Source of the DNA: DASPLX01 sp035627375
GTDB lineage: Bacteria; Pseudomonadota; Gammaproteobacteria; Burkholderiales; Burkholderiaceae_D
Assembly: GCA_035627375.1 (NCBI GenBank)
Contig: DASPLX010000009.1
Span: 1-39,777, forward strand
DNA: 39,777 bases
Direction of reading: 5' to 3'
Positions 7,903 to 17,404 of the stretch are shown in pieces. The translations under genes were made by a program, and so were the position numbers. Within the stretch, counting starts at the first letter, position 1. The number at the start of each line of letters is the position of its first letter. Below the pieces are notes generated by a model. It saw only the letters and a list, made by a program, of their open reading frames with translations, searched no databases and was not told the DNA's origin.

Positions 7903-9654
7903 TTACATGCGAGCCGGCGCCGAGACGCCGATCAGCGCCAGGCCGTTGCGCAGAACCTGGCGCGTTGCCTTCATCAACGCCAGCCGCGCCATCCTGGTGG
8001 ACAGATCGTCGACCAGCACACGCTCGGCGTTGTAATAACTGTGCAACTCGCCCGCGAGATCGCGGAGATAGAACGCTACCTGATGCGGCCCCAGTTCTTC
8101 AAGCGCTTTTTGCAGCACCTCCGGATATTCGGCCAGTTTTGCCAACAGCGCGGCTTCGCGCGGCGAAGTCAGCGCTGACAGATCGGCAATCGCGTCGAGT
8201 TCGGCTTCATCGCCACCCCACTGCGCCAGCACCGAGCAGATGCGCGCATGCGCGTACTGCACATAATAGACCGGGTTCTCGTCCGAACGCGCCAGCGCCA
8301 AGTCGACATCGAACACGAATTCGGTGTCCGCCTTGCGCGAGATGAGGAAGAAGCGGACCGCGTCGCGGCCGCGGGTGAGATCGCGCGTGCCGTCCGAATT
8401 GGCCGCATCGCCGGCCGACCATTCGATCAGGTCGCGCACCGTGACGTAGGAGCCGGCGCGCTTGGAAATCTTGACCTCGGCGCCATCCTTCATGACGGTC
8501 ACCATCTTGTGCAGCACGTAATCGGGATAGCCTTGCGGGATACCCATGCCGACCGCCTGCAGGCCGGCGCGCACGCGGGCGACGGTGCCGTGATGGTCGC
8601 TGCCCTGCACGTTGATGACCTTGCCGTAGCCGCGCTGCCACTTGGTGATGTGATAGGCGACGTCCGGCACGAAATAAGTGTAGGTGCCGTCGGACTTCTT
8701 CATCACGCGGTCCTTGTCGTCGCCGTACTCGGTCGTGTTGAGCCACAGCGCGCCATCCTGCTCGTAGGTCTTGCCGGCCTTGATCAGCGCCTCGACCGTC
8801 GCCTCCACCTTCCCGGTCGTGTACAGCGAAGATTCGAGAAAGTAGTTGTCGAACCTGATACCGAACGCCTGCAGATCGAGATCCTGCTCGTGGCGCAGGT
8901 AGGTGACGGCGAACTTGCGGATCGACTCGATGTCCTCGACCTCTCCGGAGGCCGTGACCGGCGCGCCGTCGCTGGCGGACACCGTCTTCTTCGCCAGGAA
9001 ATCTGCCGCGATGTCGGCGATGTATTCGCCGTTGTAGGCCGCCTCCGGCCAGGCGGCGTCGCCAGGCTTCAATCCCTTGGCGCGCGCCTGGACCGACACG
9101 GCGAGATTGCCGATCTGGACGCCGGCATCGTTGTAATAGAACTCTCGCGTCACCTCGTGGCCTTGCGCCTCGAACAGCGCGGCCAACGCGTCGCCGAGCG
9201 CGCCCTGGCGGCCGTGACCGACATGCAGCGGGCCGGTCGGATTGGCAGACACGAATTCGATCATGACCTTCTTGCCGGCGCCGGCCTGGCCGCGGCCGAA
9301 GCGCTCGCCTTCCTGCAGCACCGCCTTGACCACGGCTTGCTTGGCCGTCGCCGACACGCGCACGTTGATGAAACCGGGGCCGGCGATCTCGACCGCGTCG
9401 ATCAGGCCTGCGCGGGCCGGATCGGCCAGGATCGCGGCGACGATCGCCTGTGCCAGTTCGCGCGGATTCTTCTTGAGCGGCTTGGCGATCTGCATCGCGA
9501 TATTGCAGGCGATGTCGCCGTGGGCCGGATCACGCGGGCGCTCGAGCGCCACGTTCGGTTGCAGGGGGCCGCCGAGGCCCTCGGCGCCGGCGACGATAGG
9601 CGCCAAGGCGGCCTGGAACAGGTCGACGATCTGTTGTTTTTGTGAAGCGAGCAT
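7903..9654 (-). CDS. argS: Arginyl-tRNA synthetase
   Basis: A 583-residue class I aminoacyl-tRNA synthetase. An N-terminal ArgS add-on domain (about 1-100) precedes the Rossmann catalytic core with HVGH at 144-147 and a KMSKS-like KISKR at 395-399. The C-terminal DALR anticodon-binding domain ends in the typical RLALMKATRQVLRNGLALIGV. It charges tRNA-Arg. The ATG at 9654 is chosen over an in-frame TTG at 9666; no clear Shine-Dalgarno is seen. A TATAAT hexamer on the minus strand at 9729-9734 probably belongs to its promoter. Length is normal. Confidence 0.96.
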   Translation of the reverse strand: MLASQKQQIVDLFQAALAPIVAGAEGLGGPLQPNVALERPRDPAHGDIACNIAMQIAKPLKKNPRELAQAIVAAILADPARAGLIDAVEIAGPGFINVRVSATAKQAVVKAVLQEGERFGRGQAGAGKKVMIEFVSANPTGPLHVGHGRQGALGDALAALFEAQGHEVTREFYYNDAGVQIGNLAVSVQARAKGLKPGDAAWPEAAYNGEYIADIAADFLAKKTVSASDGAPVTASGEVEDIESIRKFAVTYLRHEQDLDLQAFGIRFDNYFLESSLYTTGKVEATVEALIKAGKTYEQDGALWLNTTEYGDDKDRVMKKSDGTYTYFVPDVAYHITKWQRGYGKVINVQGSDHHGTVARVRAGLQAVGMGIPQGYPDYVLHKMVTVMKDGAEVKISKRAGSYVTVRDLIEWSAGDAANSDGTRDLTRGRDAVRFFLISRKADTEFVFDVDLALARSDENPVYYVQYAHARICSVLAQWGGDEAELDAIADLSALTSPREAALLAKLAEYPEVLQKALEELGPHQVAFYLRDLAGELHSYYNAERVLVDDLSTRMARLALMKATRQVLRNGLALIGVSAPARM

Positions 9655-9728
9655 GGGTAATGGCAATCAAAAAGCGGTCGCGGAGCGGCGAAATCGGGCT
9701 CGCGGGCGACCTGAACGTGAATTTTCCG

Positions 9729-9734
9729 ATTATA
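9729..9734 (-). promoter_or_regulatory. Candidate -10 box for the argS operon
   Basis: A perfect TATAAT reads on the minus strand 75 bp before the argS start, giving a leader of about 65-70 nt. I see no good -35 hexamer at 16-18 bp, so this is a moderate call. Confidence 0.4.
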
Positions 9735-9869
9735 CCGGCTCGCCCAACCTGCCTCCTATACCGCCGGTTCGGCGCAACGGCGACAAATTGCAATGCGGCC
9801 TTCCATCGCCGCCCGGCAGATATCGCGACATGCGATGACGGAAATTCAAGTTCATCGTCCGAGAGCCGA

Positions 9870-12800
9870 TCAGTACGCAATCGTCGATCCGACCTCCAGG
9901 CCGTGGTTCCTCTTTCTATTGGGATTCAAGAATTCAAACAGCCGCTGTTCGAATTTTCCGACTTCACCGTGAGCTTCGAGACTCTGGATGCTGTCTTCAT
10001 CGATGTTTTGCAGTTGAAGATAGCGATGCGCCGTTTGCCGCCTGATGCCATTCTTGTCGTCTCGCAGCCAGTTGAATAGCTTGCCGATGCTTGGGCGCCG
10101 GCGAAGCCAGCTTGAAGCCGTGGCCATCACCGTATGGTGATTCCGAATGACGGATGCCGTCGTTGCGACCGGCGGTCGGTTCATTGCCACTTTATTGAAG
10201 TCGTCGAGCGAAAGATAATTCCCGACCAACACAGCTTTCACGAAATCCACTCTCTTGCCTCGCTTCAGCTGCTTCGACAAAAAGACAGGATCATAGTGAT
10301 GCTCGGCTTTTTGCGCGAGGAATGCATCGATGCCGCCGATGCCTTCGAACCAGCCTTTGCGCTCCATTTCACTTGCGGATCGAAATCTGCAAATGTCTTC
10401 CCGCACCCGCTTCGCGCTGTTCTTGTTTGCCGCAAGTGCCTCGGCCCACCATGCCATCAATTCAGGATGAAGACGCAAGGAACTTTTGAGAAGCTCGTTC
10501 TTGATTTTCTCGCTCTCCGCATCCTTCGCGCGCAGCAAATCGACTACCTTATCCGCGAATTTCCGGTGATCCGGCTCATGAATCAGTTTTCGGGCCTTGG
10601 TCGCGATCTTCAATTCCCCTGGCGCCGTCCGGCATGTCATGGAAGGCCCAAGATACGCCGAAGTGAACGTATCGAAAAACTCCGCCCATGCCACGTCTTT
10701 CGCGGCGCGAGACGCGCCTTGCATCATCAATTTTTCCGAATGCTTGGTGTTATAGAACAGATTGAAGAGCCGCACCTTGTCTTCGAAGGTTTTCTGGTTC
10801 ACCGCGGACTCGTCCTTGAAGATGGAATCGATCATATTCTTATGATCCGATTGCGTCCTTTCGAAATACTCCAGCAAATAGCGTTTATGGCTGTCCGACG
10901 AGCCTCGGAACACTTTCAGGGCGAGCTTTGTCGACCAAGGCGCGGTCGGCGTTTCCGTTCTCTTGCCGCAGGCGTAATCGCAAGCCTGTACGGCGCAAGC
11001 CTTATCCTTGGCCGCGCCGTTCCGATATGCATACAGCCAGAATTGAATGGCTCGTTCGGTATCCTCTCCCGGCGCCGCCACGATCCGCTCCTTGAGGACC
11101 CGGGTGACTTCGCCGGGAAAGGACCGGCCTTTCCCCAGCAAGTCGGCGGTCGACATGCCACGCAGTTTGTGGCACTGCATTTCGCCGGCGATAATCCGCT
11201 TGACATCGTTCTCGATCGGACGCTTGCGGGTGGCGGACACATCCCTATCCAATAGATAGGCCGCGTTCTCCGCCAGATCCTGGAGCGAGTCCCTGGAAAA
11301 GCCGATCCGGGGAAGAAAGCCATTCTCCTGTGGACCGATATCCGAAGCCAGGGAATGCAAATAATGCCGCGCGCCGGCGACTTGATAGGAATCGCCGCTC
11401 AACAGTAGCTTCTGCAACAAGCCGCCATCCAAACTGCCATTCCTCTCCCTCGCGCACTCCAGGTCGATTTGCGCCTGTTTGAAGCGCAGCGCTCCCTGGA
11501 TATGCTGAAGCGAATTCTCCTCGATGTTTCCCGTGCAGAACTTCGCCGTTTCCCGAAGAAGTTCCTGTATCAGTTTCAGATTGTCGCGATCCCAGTCATT
11601 GTCCGGAACGCGACCGTTCGGCTTCAGCATGTCTTCATAGATCGTGGCGGGATAGAGATATTCGACCTTCGTGTACGTTCCTTGCAGAGCATCGCGCACT
11701 TTTCCCTGCAGTTTCTCTTTCAGCTTCCTGCGGTCGGCGCCGTCGAGCGTCTTGTCCGGCATCTCAAGACGGGCGATGGAACCGTCGACAATGGCTTGAT
11801 CCATCCCCGGACAGTTTTGGAGAAAGAGCCTCGCCGCCGCGCGCCGCAGGGGGTTCTTTTCCGTTAGCCAGGCGAGCGTGAGATCAGGATCGCCGGCTTC
11901 GACAAGCTGGTCGTAAGCGATATTTGCCTTGATCCAGCGGGCATTGACGCCGACATCGAAGCCGGCCAGATTCTCGAGCGAGCCGCAATGCTCGAATTCC
12001 GCCGGCCACGCACGGCCGCTCCAGCTTTCTCCATATCGGGCCACCAAGTCTTTCCAGGCTGTCAGGGAGGCCGCGGTCGGCAGATCGTCCGCCGATGCGC
12101 TTGCCGCCAGCCTGCGCTTCAGCGAATTCGCTCCGATGATACGTTCGATCCGCGCTTCGATAGGAACGGATGCGTTCTCCGGAAGAAACAGCCCGGCACC
12201 ATCAATGAATTTCTTGACGTACTGATGTTGAGGATGATCCGGATCTCGATAAATCGTCCTCAGGAATTCCGGCGCGCATTGATCCCAATTGCTCTTTTCC
12301 CCCATGGAGAAACAGACTTCCATTTCCCGTCTTGCAAGGACTCCTTGCTCGTCGCTTGCCAGCATCTTTTCCCAGCGCCCGACATCCGCGAAAGTGGCGA
12401 CGCGGCTCAATTCGACCAAGGCATCAAGTCGCTTTCCGCTATTGCTCCGCAATCCCTTTATCGCTGTTTGAACATGCCGCTCCAGGTCGCCGGCGGCGCG
12501 GCGAAGGATGCCGCCCTTGAACAGGTATTGGCCGAGCATGTCGGTCATTCCCGCTGTCGGATACAGTCCCTTCCTAGCGGGCACATCGGGCGGCACGTGT
12601 TCCTGAGATTGCGCTTCCCTCGGGGACTTGGCGAAGACGCGCAGTATTCTGGAGACGCGCGTATCGATACCGGTCTCGGATAACCAATCGGCAAGTATGT
12701 CGCCGCCGTCTTTCAACGCCTCGACGAATCTGCTCAGCACCCACTTGGGGTTATGCCACAACGCATGCTTTTCCGAGTATCTGGAGAATTCATATTCGTT

Positions 12801-14246
12801 CCGAATGTTCGTTTCTTGTATCGCCGCGGCCTTGGCATCGAGGATCCGGGCACGGATCACCGCCCACAGCAGATAGCTTCCGGATAAGGCGGCTCCTGCG
12901 GCTGCGCCGAAAGGTCCGCCGACGGCGAGCCCCACCGCGAAAAAGAGGATTCCGAGGTTGCCGACTCCCATTCGGATCATCCCGTGCGACAGCTTCCATC
13001 TAGCGAAGAATTTATCGTCGCTCAATACCTGCGCCAGGTGCTCCTTGAGCCAGTAAACGATCCGCGCGAGGCTTGATTGATCGTCGCCGCCCTTCTGATG
13101 GAGCCGGAAAAGGACTTTATCGGTAGCCCGCTTCAACCTTTCGCGCGCGGCATCGATCTCTTCGATATTTTCCGCCGCCTGCATGAATTCGATGCTCCCC
13201 TGAATGTGATGGAGAAGACCGTTGAACCCGACAAGTATCGACCCGAATATCGTGCCTCCCACGCCGACGAGAAAGCTTTCCTTTCCTTTCACGATGGACT
13301 CGATGTAGCTGACGACGGCGGTCGGATCGACCGTGGCGTCGCGCATCATTCCGGTCAATGTCCTCAGCCGCTCCTTCGTGGCATCTTCGAGATCGGCGTT
13401 CGCCACGCAATGGCCAAGCAGGCTTTCCAGGCAATCCGCCAGGGATCGCGCGCATTCCTCTCGCTCGGCAATCGGGCAATGACGGTATTTGTCGAGAAGG
13501 AAGGCTGCCCTTTCGCAACCCTCCTTGTAATGCCGCAGCTTGTCACTTGCGTTGTCCACCTGGCGCTGCGCATTGACGAAGGCCAGCACGGACTGGGCGC
13601 CGTCTCCAAGCAATGGCAGCGCAAGCATCTGGTTCAATATGTTGACCCCGGAAGATCCGGCGCCAGCCAGGCTCGACTTGATGAAAAAGAGCGCCGACAT
13701 CAAATCGTAAATGTGCAATACATAGGGAATGCTCAAATCCGTGCGTCGGTCTTCGCGCATGTCGCCGCTGGTCGGAAAGTCGGTCCTTGATAAAGCCGTG
13801 GTGCTGCCTGCGCCGTTGGTGGACAGCGGCTTTTCACGGATCCGGCGCTCGGCGGAATCGGGGCGGCACCGCGCGCTTTCCGATTCGAAGTCCGAATGTA
13901 CATGGAAGAGCTCTTCCGCCGAAGAATCGGAAAGCGCTTCGGCGTCATGACGGCGCTCGCGAACGACGAATCGAATGTCGTCGTCGGACTGATTGTTCCG
14001 CTCCACATCGGATGCGGCATCCCGATATTCCTCTCCGTCATTCTCGATGGCGAATATCGATCTCTCGTCCTCTCCCGCAAGTTGGTTGCGTGCTTCGACG
14101 TTCCGAACAATGGAATCGAGGTCCCATTCAGGCAAGTCCATGGCGGCGGCATCCGAATCTTCGACGGAGTCGTCCAGCTTGTCCGATGGAGAGTCTCCGA
14201 TCCGGAAATTTCCGGGATCCGTGAACGAACGATGGCAACAGAACAT
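9870..14246 (-). CDS. Very large protein of unknown function; possible effector
   Basis: 1458 residues, no family I recognise. The ATG at 14246 has an ideal AAGGAGA 6-7 nt upstream, so the start is firm. Residues 1-170 are acidic, Asp/Ser/Glu-rich and probably disordered. Three hydrophobic Gly/Ala-rich stretches follow, at about 182-224, 324-347 and 426-465; the last (MGVGNLGILFFAVGLAVGGPFGAAAG) could span a membrane. There is no signal peptide. From about 560 to the end it is soluble and mostly helical with many Leu/Lys/Glu, like an alpha-solenoid, with no visible catalytic motif. G+C is lower than nearby (hand count 29 of 60 in 10201-10260), which suggests transfer. The architecture resembles secreted host-directed effectors with internal hydrophobic hairpins, but no secretion genes are in the window. 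Role unknown. Confidence 0.75.
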   Translation of the reverse strand: MFCCHRSFTDPGNFRIGDSPSDKLDDSVEDSDAAAMDLPEWDLDSIVRNVEARNQLAGEDERSIFAIENDGEEYRDAASDVERNNQSDDDIRFVVRERRHDAEALSDSSAEELFHVHSDFESESARCRPDSAERRIREKPLSTNGAGSTTALSRTDFPTSGDMREDRRTDLSIPYVLHIYDLMSALFFIKSSLAGAGSSGVNILNQMLALPLLGDGAQSVLAFVNAQRQVDNASDKLRHYKEGCERAAFLLDKYRHCPIAEREECARSLADCLESLLGHCVANADLEDATKERLRTLTGMMRDATVDPTAVVSYIESIVKGKESFLVGVGGTIFGSILVGFNGLLHHIQGSIEFMQAAENIEEIDAARERLKRATDKVLFRLHQKGGDDQSSLARIVYWLKEHLAQVLSDDKFFARWKLSHGMIRMGVGNLGILFFAVGLAVGGPFGAAAGAALSGSYLLWAVIRARILDAKAAAIQETNIRNEYEFSRYSEKHALWHNPKWVLSRFVEALKDGGDILADWLSETGIDTRVSRILRVFAKSPREAQSQEHVPPDVPARKGLYPTAGMTDMLGQYLFKGGILRRAAGDLERHVQTAIKGLRSNSGKRLDALVELSRVATFADVGRWEKMLASDEQGVLARREMEVCFSMGEKSNWDQCAPEFLRTIYRDPDHPQHQYVKKFIDGAGLFLPENASVPIEARIERIIGANSLKRRLAASASADDLPTAASLTAWKDLVARYGESWSGRAWPAEFEHCGSLENLAGFDVGVNARWIKANIAYDQLVEAGDPDLTLAWLTEKNPLRRAAARLFLQNCPGMDQAIVDGSIARLEMPDKTLDGADRRKLKEKLQGKVRDALQGTYTKVEYLYPATIYEDMLKPNGRVPDNDWDRDNLKLIQELLRETAKFCTGNIEENSLQHIQGALRFKQAQIDLECARERNGSLDGGLLQKLLLSGDSYQVAGARHYLHSLASDIGPQENGFLPRIGFSRDSLQDLAENAAYLLDRDVSATRKRPIENDVKRIIAGEMQCHKLRGMSTADLLGKGRSFPGEVTRVLKERIVAAPGEDTERAIQFWLYAYRNGAAKDKACAVQACDYACGKRTETPTAPWSTKLALKVFRGSSDSHKRYLLEYFERTQSDHKNMIDSIFKDESAVNQKTFEDKVRLFNLFYNTKHSEKLMMQGASRAAKDVAWAEFFDTFTSAYLGPSMTCRTAPGELKIATKARKLIHEPDHRKFADKVVDLLRAKDAESEKIKNELLKSSLRLHPELMAWWAEALAANKNSAKRVREDICRFRSASEMERKGWFEGIGGIDAFLAQKAEHHYDPVFLSKQLKRGKRVDFVKAVLVGNYLSLDDFNKVAMNRPPVATTASVIRNHHTVMATASSWLRRRPSIGKLFNWLRDDKNGIRRQTAHRYLQLQNIDEDSIQSLEAHGEVGKFEQRLFEFLNPNRKRNHGLEVGSTIAY

Positions 14247-14452
14247 GTCTTCTCCTTTGGTGCGAACTGGAAGCGGATTCCAGTAGCCAGCGGCCTCGCC
14301 TCAATCATCTATCGTGATTTTTGCGAAGCGCATTCGTAAGAAAACTTTCTGGTTTTGAAAACGTCTTGGCTAGAACTATTAACGCGCCCTAATTCAGATT
14401 ATTCGTGCATCCCGTGCCTCGCCTTTCGAACGGCCGGCAGCATACGAGCCTG

Positions 14453-14851
14453 TCAGTCCCCGAATCGATTGCGGCAATAGGTATCGAGGAAGCGTTGCAT
14501 CTGGAAGGCATCCGGGTCCCATGGTGTATCGAGCAGGCGGGCGGTGGCAAGATAGAAATAGGTCTCGGCCGGCACGATGGCGCCGTTTTCGAGCCGGACC
14601 GCAACCGTCTCGCGCCGGTAATCCGCACCCTCGAACACATCGAGCGCCGCCAGGTCGTCGGCAGCGACGTCGAAATAGACGATGCCGACCACGCCGGCGC
14701 CCGCTTCGCGCACCATGCCCGGATAGGTTTCGCGTTCGATCGCATAGCGTCGGCAATCTGCCACGATGCCGGCGCCGGAACGGTAGTCGCCGCGGACGAC
14801 GCGGCGCCAGACTTCGGGGAACATCAGGGAACCGTAGGTAAAGACATTCAT
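14453..14851 (-). CDS. Gamma-glutamylcyclotransferase-family protein
   Basis: A 132-residue AIG2/GGACT-like protein. The YGSLM motif (6-10) forms the substrate loop and Glu74 in DVFEGADYRRE is in the position of the catalytic acid. Family members release 5-oxoproline from gamma-glutamyl compounds; the exact substrate is not clear. It is divergent from the aldo/keto reductase gene across 180 bp that contain repeated GATAA boxes. I see no clear ribosome site before the ATG at 14851. Confidence 0.8.
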   Translation of the reverse strand: MNVFTYGSLMFPEVWRRVVRGDYRSGAGIVADCRRYAIERETYPGMVREAGAGVVGIVYFDVAADDLAALDVFEGADYRRETVAVRLENGAIVPAETYFYLATARLLDTPWDPDAFQMQRFLDTYCRNRFGD

Positions 14852-14901
14852 GGCAGTCGCGGATAGTGCCGTATCGAAATGCTGCTTGGGAGCAACATGC
14901 A

Positions 14902-14947
14902 GGATAACGCCTTTTGCTCCGGGCGGGAGGATAATCTGGCGTTATCC
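14902..14947. promoter_or_regulatory. 10-bp inverted repeat with GATAA boxes
   Basis: GGATAACGCC (14902-14911) and GGCGTTATCC (14938-14947) form a perfect 10-bp inverted repeat. A third box, GGATAAT, lies at 14929-14935. CCGGGCGGG occurs twice nearby (14919-14927 and 14946-14954). The element is in the divergent region between the gamma-glutamylcyclotransferase and aldo/keto reductase genes and may be a shared operator. Confidence 0.5.
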
Positions 14948-15031
14948 GGGCGGGCGATGGCACCGGAGAGGGATAGGGAGACCAAGGATCTTTGGCCTAT
15001 ACTTCGGCATTCGAAGAAAAAGGAGAACCAC

Positions 15032-15934
15032 ATGCAAGCCCCGCGTATCCGTCTCGCCCCCGGCGGCCCCGAATTCTCGCGCATCGTGCTCGGCCTGTGG
15101 CGCCTGCACGGTTGGAACCTGACGCCGCAGGAACGCCTCGCCTTTCTCGAGGAAGCGCTCGATCTGGGCGTCACCACGACCGACCATGCCGACATCTACG
15201 GCGATTATCTGGGCGAAGGCTTGTTCGGCGAAGCGCTCGCGCTGAAACCCGCGCTGCGCGACAGGATCGAGATCGTCACCAAGTGCGGCATCAAGCTGGT
15301 TTCGCCGCAGCGCCCCGCGCACCGCCTGCAGCACTACGATACCGGCCGCGACCATATCCTGGCCTCGGTCGACAACTCGCTGCGGCAGCTGCGCACCGAC
15401 TACATCGACCTGCTGCTGATCCACCGGCCGGATCCGCTGATGGACGCCGACGAGATCGCGTCGGCGTTCGCGACGCTGCAGCAGGCCGGCAAGGTGCGCC
15501 ACTTCGGCGTCTCCAATTTCACGGCGCCGCAGTTCGAACTGCTCGCCTCGCGCTTTCCGCTGGTGACGAACCAGATCGAATTGTCGCCGCTTCACCTGAC
15601 GCCGCTGCACGACGGCACGCTCGATCAATGCCAGCGTCTGTCGGTCGCGCCGATGATCTGGTCGGCGCTGGCCGGCGGCCGGCTGTTCGCCGAGCACAGC
15701 CAGCAGGCCGAACGCGTACGCCAGGCGCTGGTCGAGATCGCGACCGAATACAACACGTCGCCGACCACGATCGCCTATGCCTGGGTGTTGCGGCATCCCG
15801 CCAATCCGCTCCTGCTCACCGGCTCGCGCCGCATATTGGCCACGCGCGAGGCGGTGGCGGCGACGCAGATCGCCTTGACGCGCGAACAATGGTTCGCGGT
15901 ATGGTCGGCCTCGACCGGAACCACCGTTCCTTGA
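15032..15934 (+). CDS. Aldo/keto reductase, YdhF-like
   Basis: A 300-residue TIM-barrel NADPH-dependent oxidoreductase. The catalytic tetrad is readable as Asp51, Tyr56, Lys84 and His131. The N-terminal signature (SRIVLGLWRLHGWN) and QHYDTGRDHILASVDNSLRQL resemble the E. coli YdhF branch. The ATG at 15032 is preceded by AAAAGGAG, which settles the start; the frame is open upstream to 14879 without a better site. It reduces carbonyl compounds in the cytoplasm; substrate unknown. It converges with the MtfA-type gene, with 7 bp between the stops. Confidence 0.88.
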   Translation: MQAPRIRLAPGGPEFSRIVLGLWRLHGWNLTPQERLAFLEEALDLGVTTTDHADIYGDYLGEGLFGEALALKPALRDRIEIVTKCGIKLVSPQRPAHRLQHYDTGRDHILASVDNSLRQLRTDYIDLLLIHRPDPLMDADEIASAFATLQQAGKVRHFGVSNFTAPQFELLASRFPLVTNQIELSPLHLTPLHDGTLDQCQRLSVAPMIWSALAGGRLFAEHSQQAERVRQALVEIATEYNTSPTTIAYAWVLRHPANPLLLTGSRRILATREAVAATQIALTREQWFAVWSASTGTTVP

Positions 15935-15941
15935 GCGCCTT

Positions 15942-16790
15942 TCAGACGGCGCCCGCCGTGGAGACGTCCGGCGCCGGCAGCCAGTCGCGCGGATCGACGC
16001 GGTAAAAGCCTTGCAGCTCGCCGAACAATTCCGGATGGAAAACCGCCAGCTCGGCAGGCTTGCCGAAGAAGGTTTCGGTCGCCACCGCGAAGAATTCGGC
16101 CGGGCTGGTCGCGCCGTAATGGTCGAGCACGGTCGGCGCCTGGTAGAGGGTGGCCAGCTGCAGGCGCTCGAATTCGCGCGCCATCACCGTCGACCAGCTG
16201 CGGTAGCGCGCCGCCGTCTTCATGAGCGGCGCGCCGTTCATGCTGCCCGATTCGCTGTCGAGCTGATGCGCGAATTCGTGCAGCGCGACATCGTGTCCGC
16301 CGCCGGCATCGGAGGAACCGTGCTTGACATGATCCCAAGCGAGCACCACGCGGCCGTCGGTCCAGGATTCGCCGGCCAGGTGCTGGCTGGCATGGGTGAC
16401 CACGCCGCCGATGCCGATCTCCTGGCGCGGCGCGACGAACGCCGAGGGATAGACGAGCACGGTCCGCAATGCCGGATACACATCGGTCCGGCGATTGAGC
16501 AACAGCAGGCAAGCCTTGCCGGCGATCGTGACGCGCATCTCGTCGGTGACGGATAGGCCGCCGCAGCCGACGAATTTTTTTTGGTGGAGAAACTGCTTGA
16601 TCAAACGCTGCAGCTGCGAGCGCAGATGGGCCGGCATGTAGCCGTAAGCCGGAATGTTGCGCGCCAGGATCGCGGAAAAATGCCGCGGAAACGGACGGCG
16701 GAGAGCACGCCGGAGCCGATAGGCCGGCAGCCACAGCGACAATGCGATGCCGAATGCGACAACGGTCAGCAATACGAGCACGGGAGTCAT
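15942..16790 (-). CDS. mtfA: MtfA-type zinc peptidase with membrane anchor
   Basis: A 282-residue M90-family zinc-dependent peptidase. The HEFAH zinc motif is at 171-175 and the downstream Glu-rich segment (AEFFAVATETFFGKP) supplies the third ligand. E. coli MtfA is cytosolic, inactivates the repressor Mlc by binding it and has aminopeptidase activity. Here residues 3-22 form a hydrophobic helix, so the protein is probably anchored in the inner membrane. The ATG at 16790 has AAGG upstream; a TTG at 16844 is the only earlier in-frame start. Whether an Mlc-like partner exists is unknown. Confidence 0.85.
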   Translation of the reverse strand: MTPVLVLLTVVAFGIALSLWLPAYRLRRALRRPFPRHFSAILARNIPAYGYMPAHLRSQLQRLIKQFLHQKKFVGCGGLSVTDEMRVTIAGKACLLLLNRRTDVYPALRTVLVYPSAFVAPRQEIGIGGVVTHASQHLAGESWTDGRVVLAWDHVKHGSSDAGGGHDVALHEFAHQLDSESGSMNGAPLMKTAARYRSWSTVMAREFERLQLATLYQAPTVLDHYGATSPAEFFAVATETFFGKPAELAVFHPELFGELQGFYRVDPRDWLPAPDVSTAGAV

Positions 16791-17073
16791 GATTCGCCTT
16801 GGTCGAGGGGTGTTGCGATCGAAGCGCACCATGCCGAACTGCAATGCGCTGTCTGTTGAAGGCTAAATGAGGCGAGGGTCGGAAATTGCAATACCGCCGC
16901 GCTGGAGAAATCCGGCAATGCCGATGGCGGCCGCGTCCGCATCGCCAACGCGGATCGGCGAAGCGGCGACTCGCTTTCCCGATTTTTAGTAGACTGCCGG
17001 AATCCGGGCGCCGGCGTCGCGCAAGCGCCGCGCGGCGCGCCGCCCTTTGCCCAACCCGATCCGGAGGATGATC

Positions 17074-17382
17074 ATGATCAGAGTGTCCGCTTTCTACGAA
17101 ACCCGCCCCGACGCGACTTTCGATCACGACTATTACGTGAACAAGCACTTCCCCATGGTGCTCGATCTGATGAAGCCGTTCGGCGCGATCCGCTTCGAAG
17201 TCGAGAAGCCGCTGGCCATGGCGAGCGGGGAGGCGGTGAAATACGCGGCGGTCGGTACGATCTACTTCAACGACCTGCAAGGCGTGCAGGCCGGCCTGGC
17301 CAGGCACGGCGCGCAAATCCTGGACGACACCAAGAACTATACGAATCTTTCGCCGACGATCCAGTTCGGCGAAATCGTTTGA
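17074..17382 (+). CDS. EthD-family protein
   Basis: A 102-residue dimeric alpha/beta-barrel (ferredoxin-like) EthD-domain protein. The segment TFDHDYYVNKHFPMVLDLMKPFG is the typical family motif with conserved Tyr and His. Roles in the family range from ether-degradation accessory to small monooxygenase-like proteins; the role here is unknown. GGAGG at 17063-17067 directly abuts an ATG at 17068, so the ATG at 17074, 6 nt from it, is the likelier start. The acetyltransferase gene follows by 22 bp and may be co-transcribed. Confidence 0.8.
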   Translation: MIRVSAFYETRPDATFDHDYYVNKHFPMVLDLMKPFGAIRFEVEKPLAMASGEAVKYAAVGTIYFNDLQGVQAGLARHGAQILDDTKNYTNLSPTIQFGEIV

Positions 17383-17404
17383 CGCTTCGTCTTATCGGCT
17401 TCCC

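Noticed and set aside
8248..9645. 465-codon frame opposite argS
   Set aside because: Antisense shadow of argS without recognisable domains.
14247..14340. Type III hrp/PIP box before the giant gene
   Set aside because: TTCGC occurs in the leader, but no second TTCGC stands at 15 bp, so no PIP-type box can be called.
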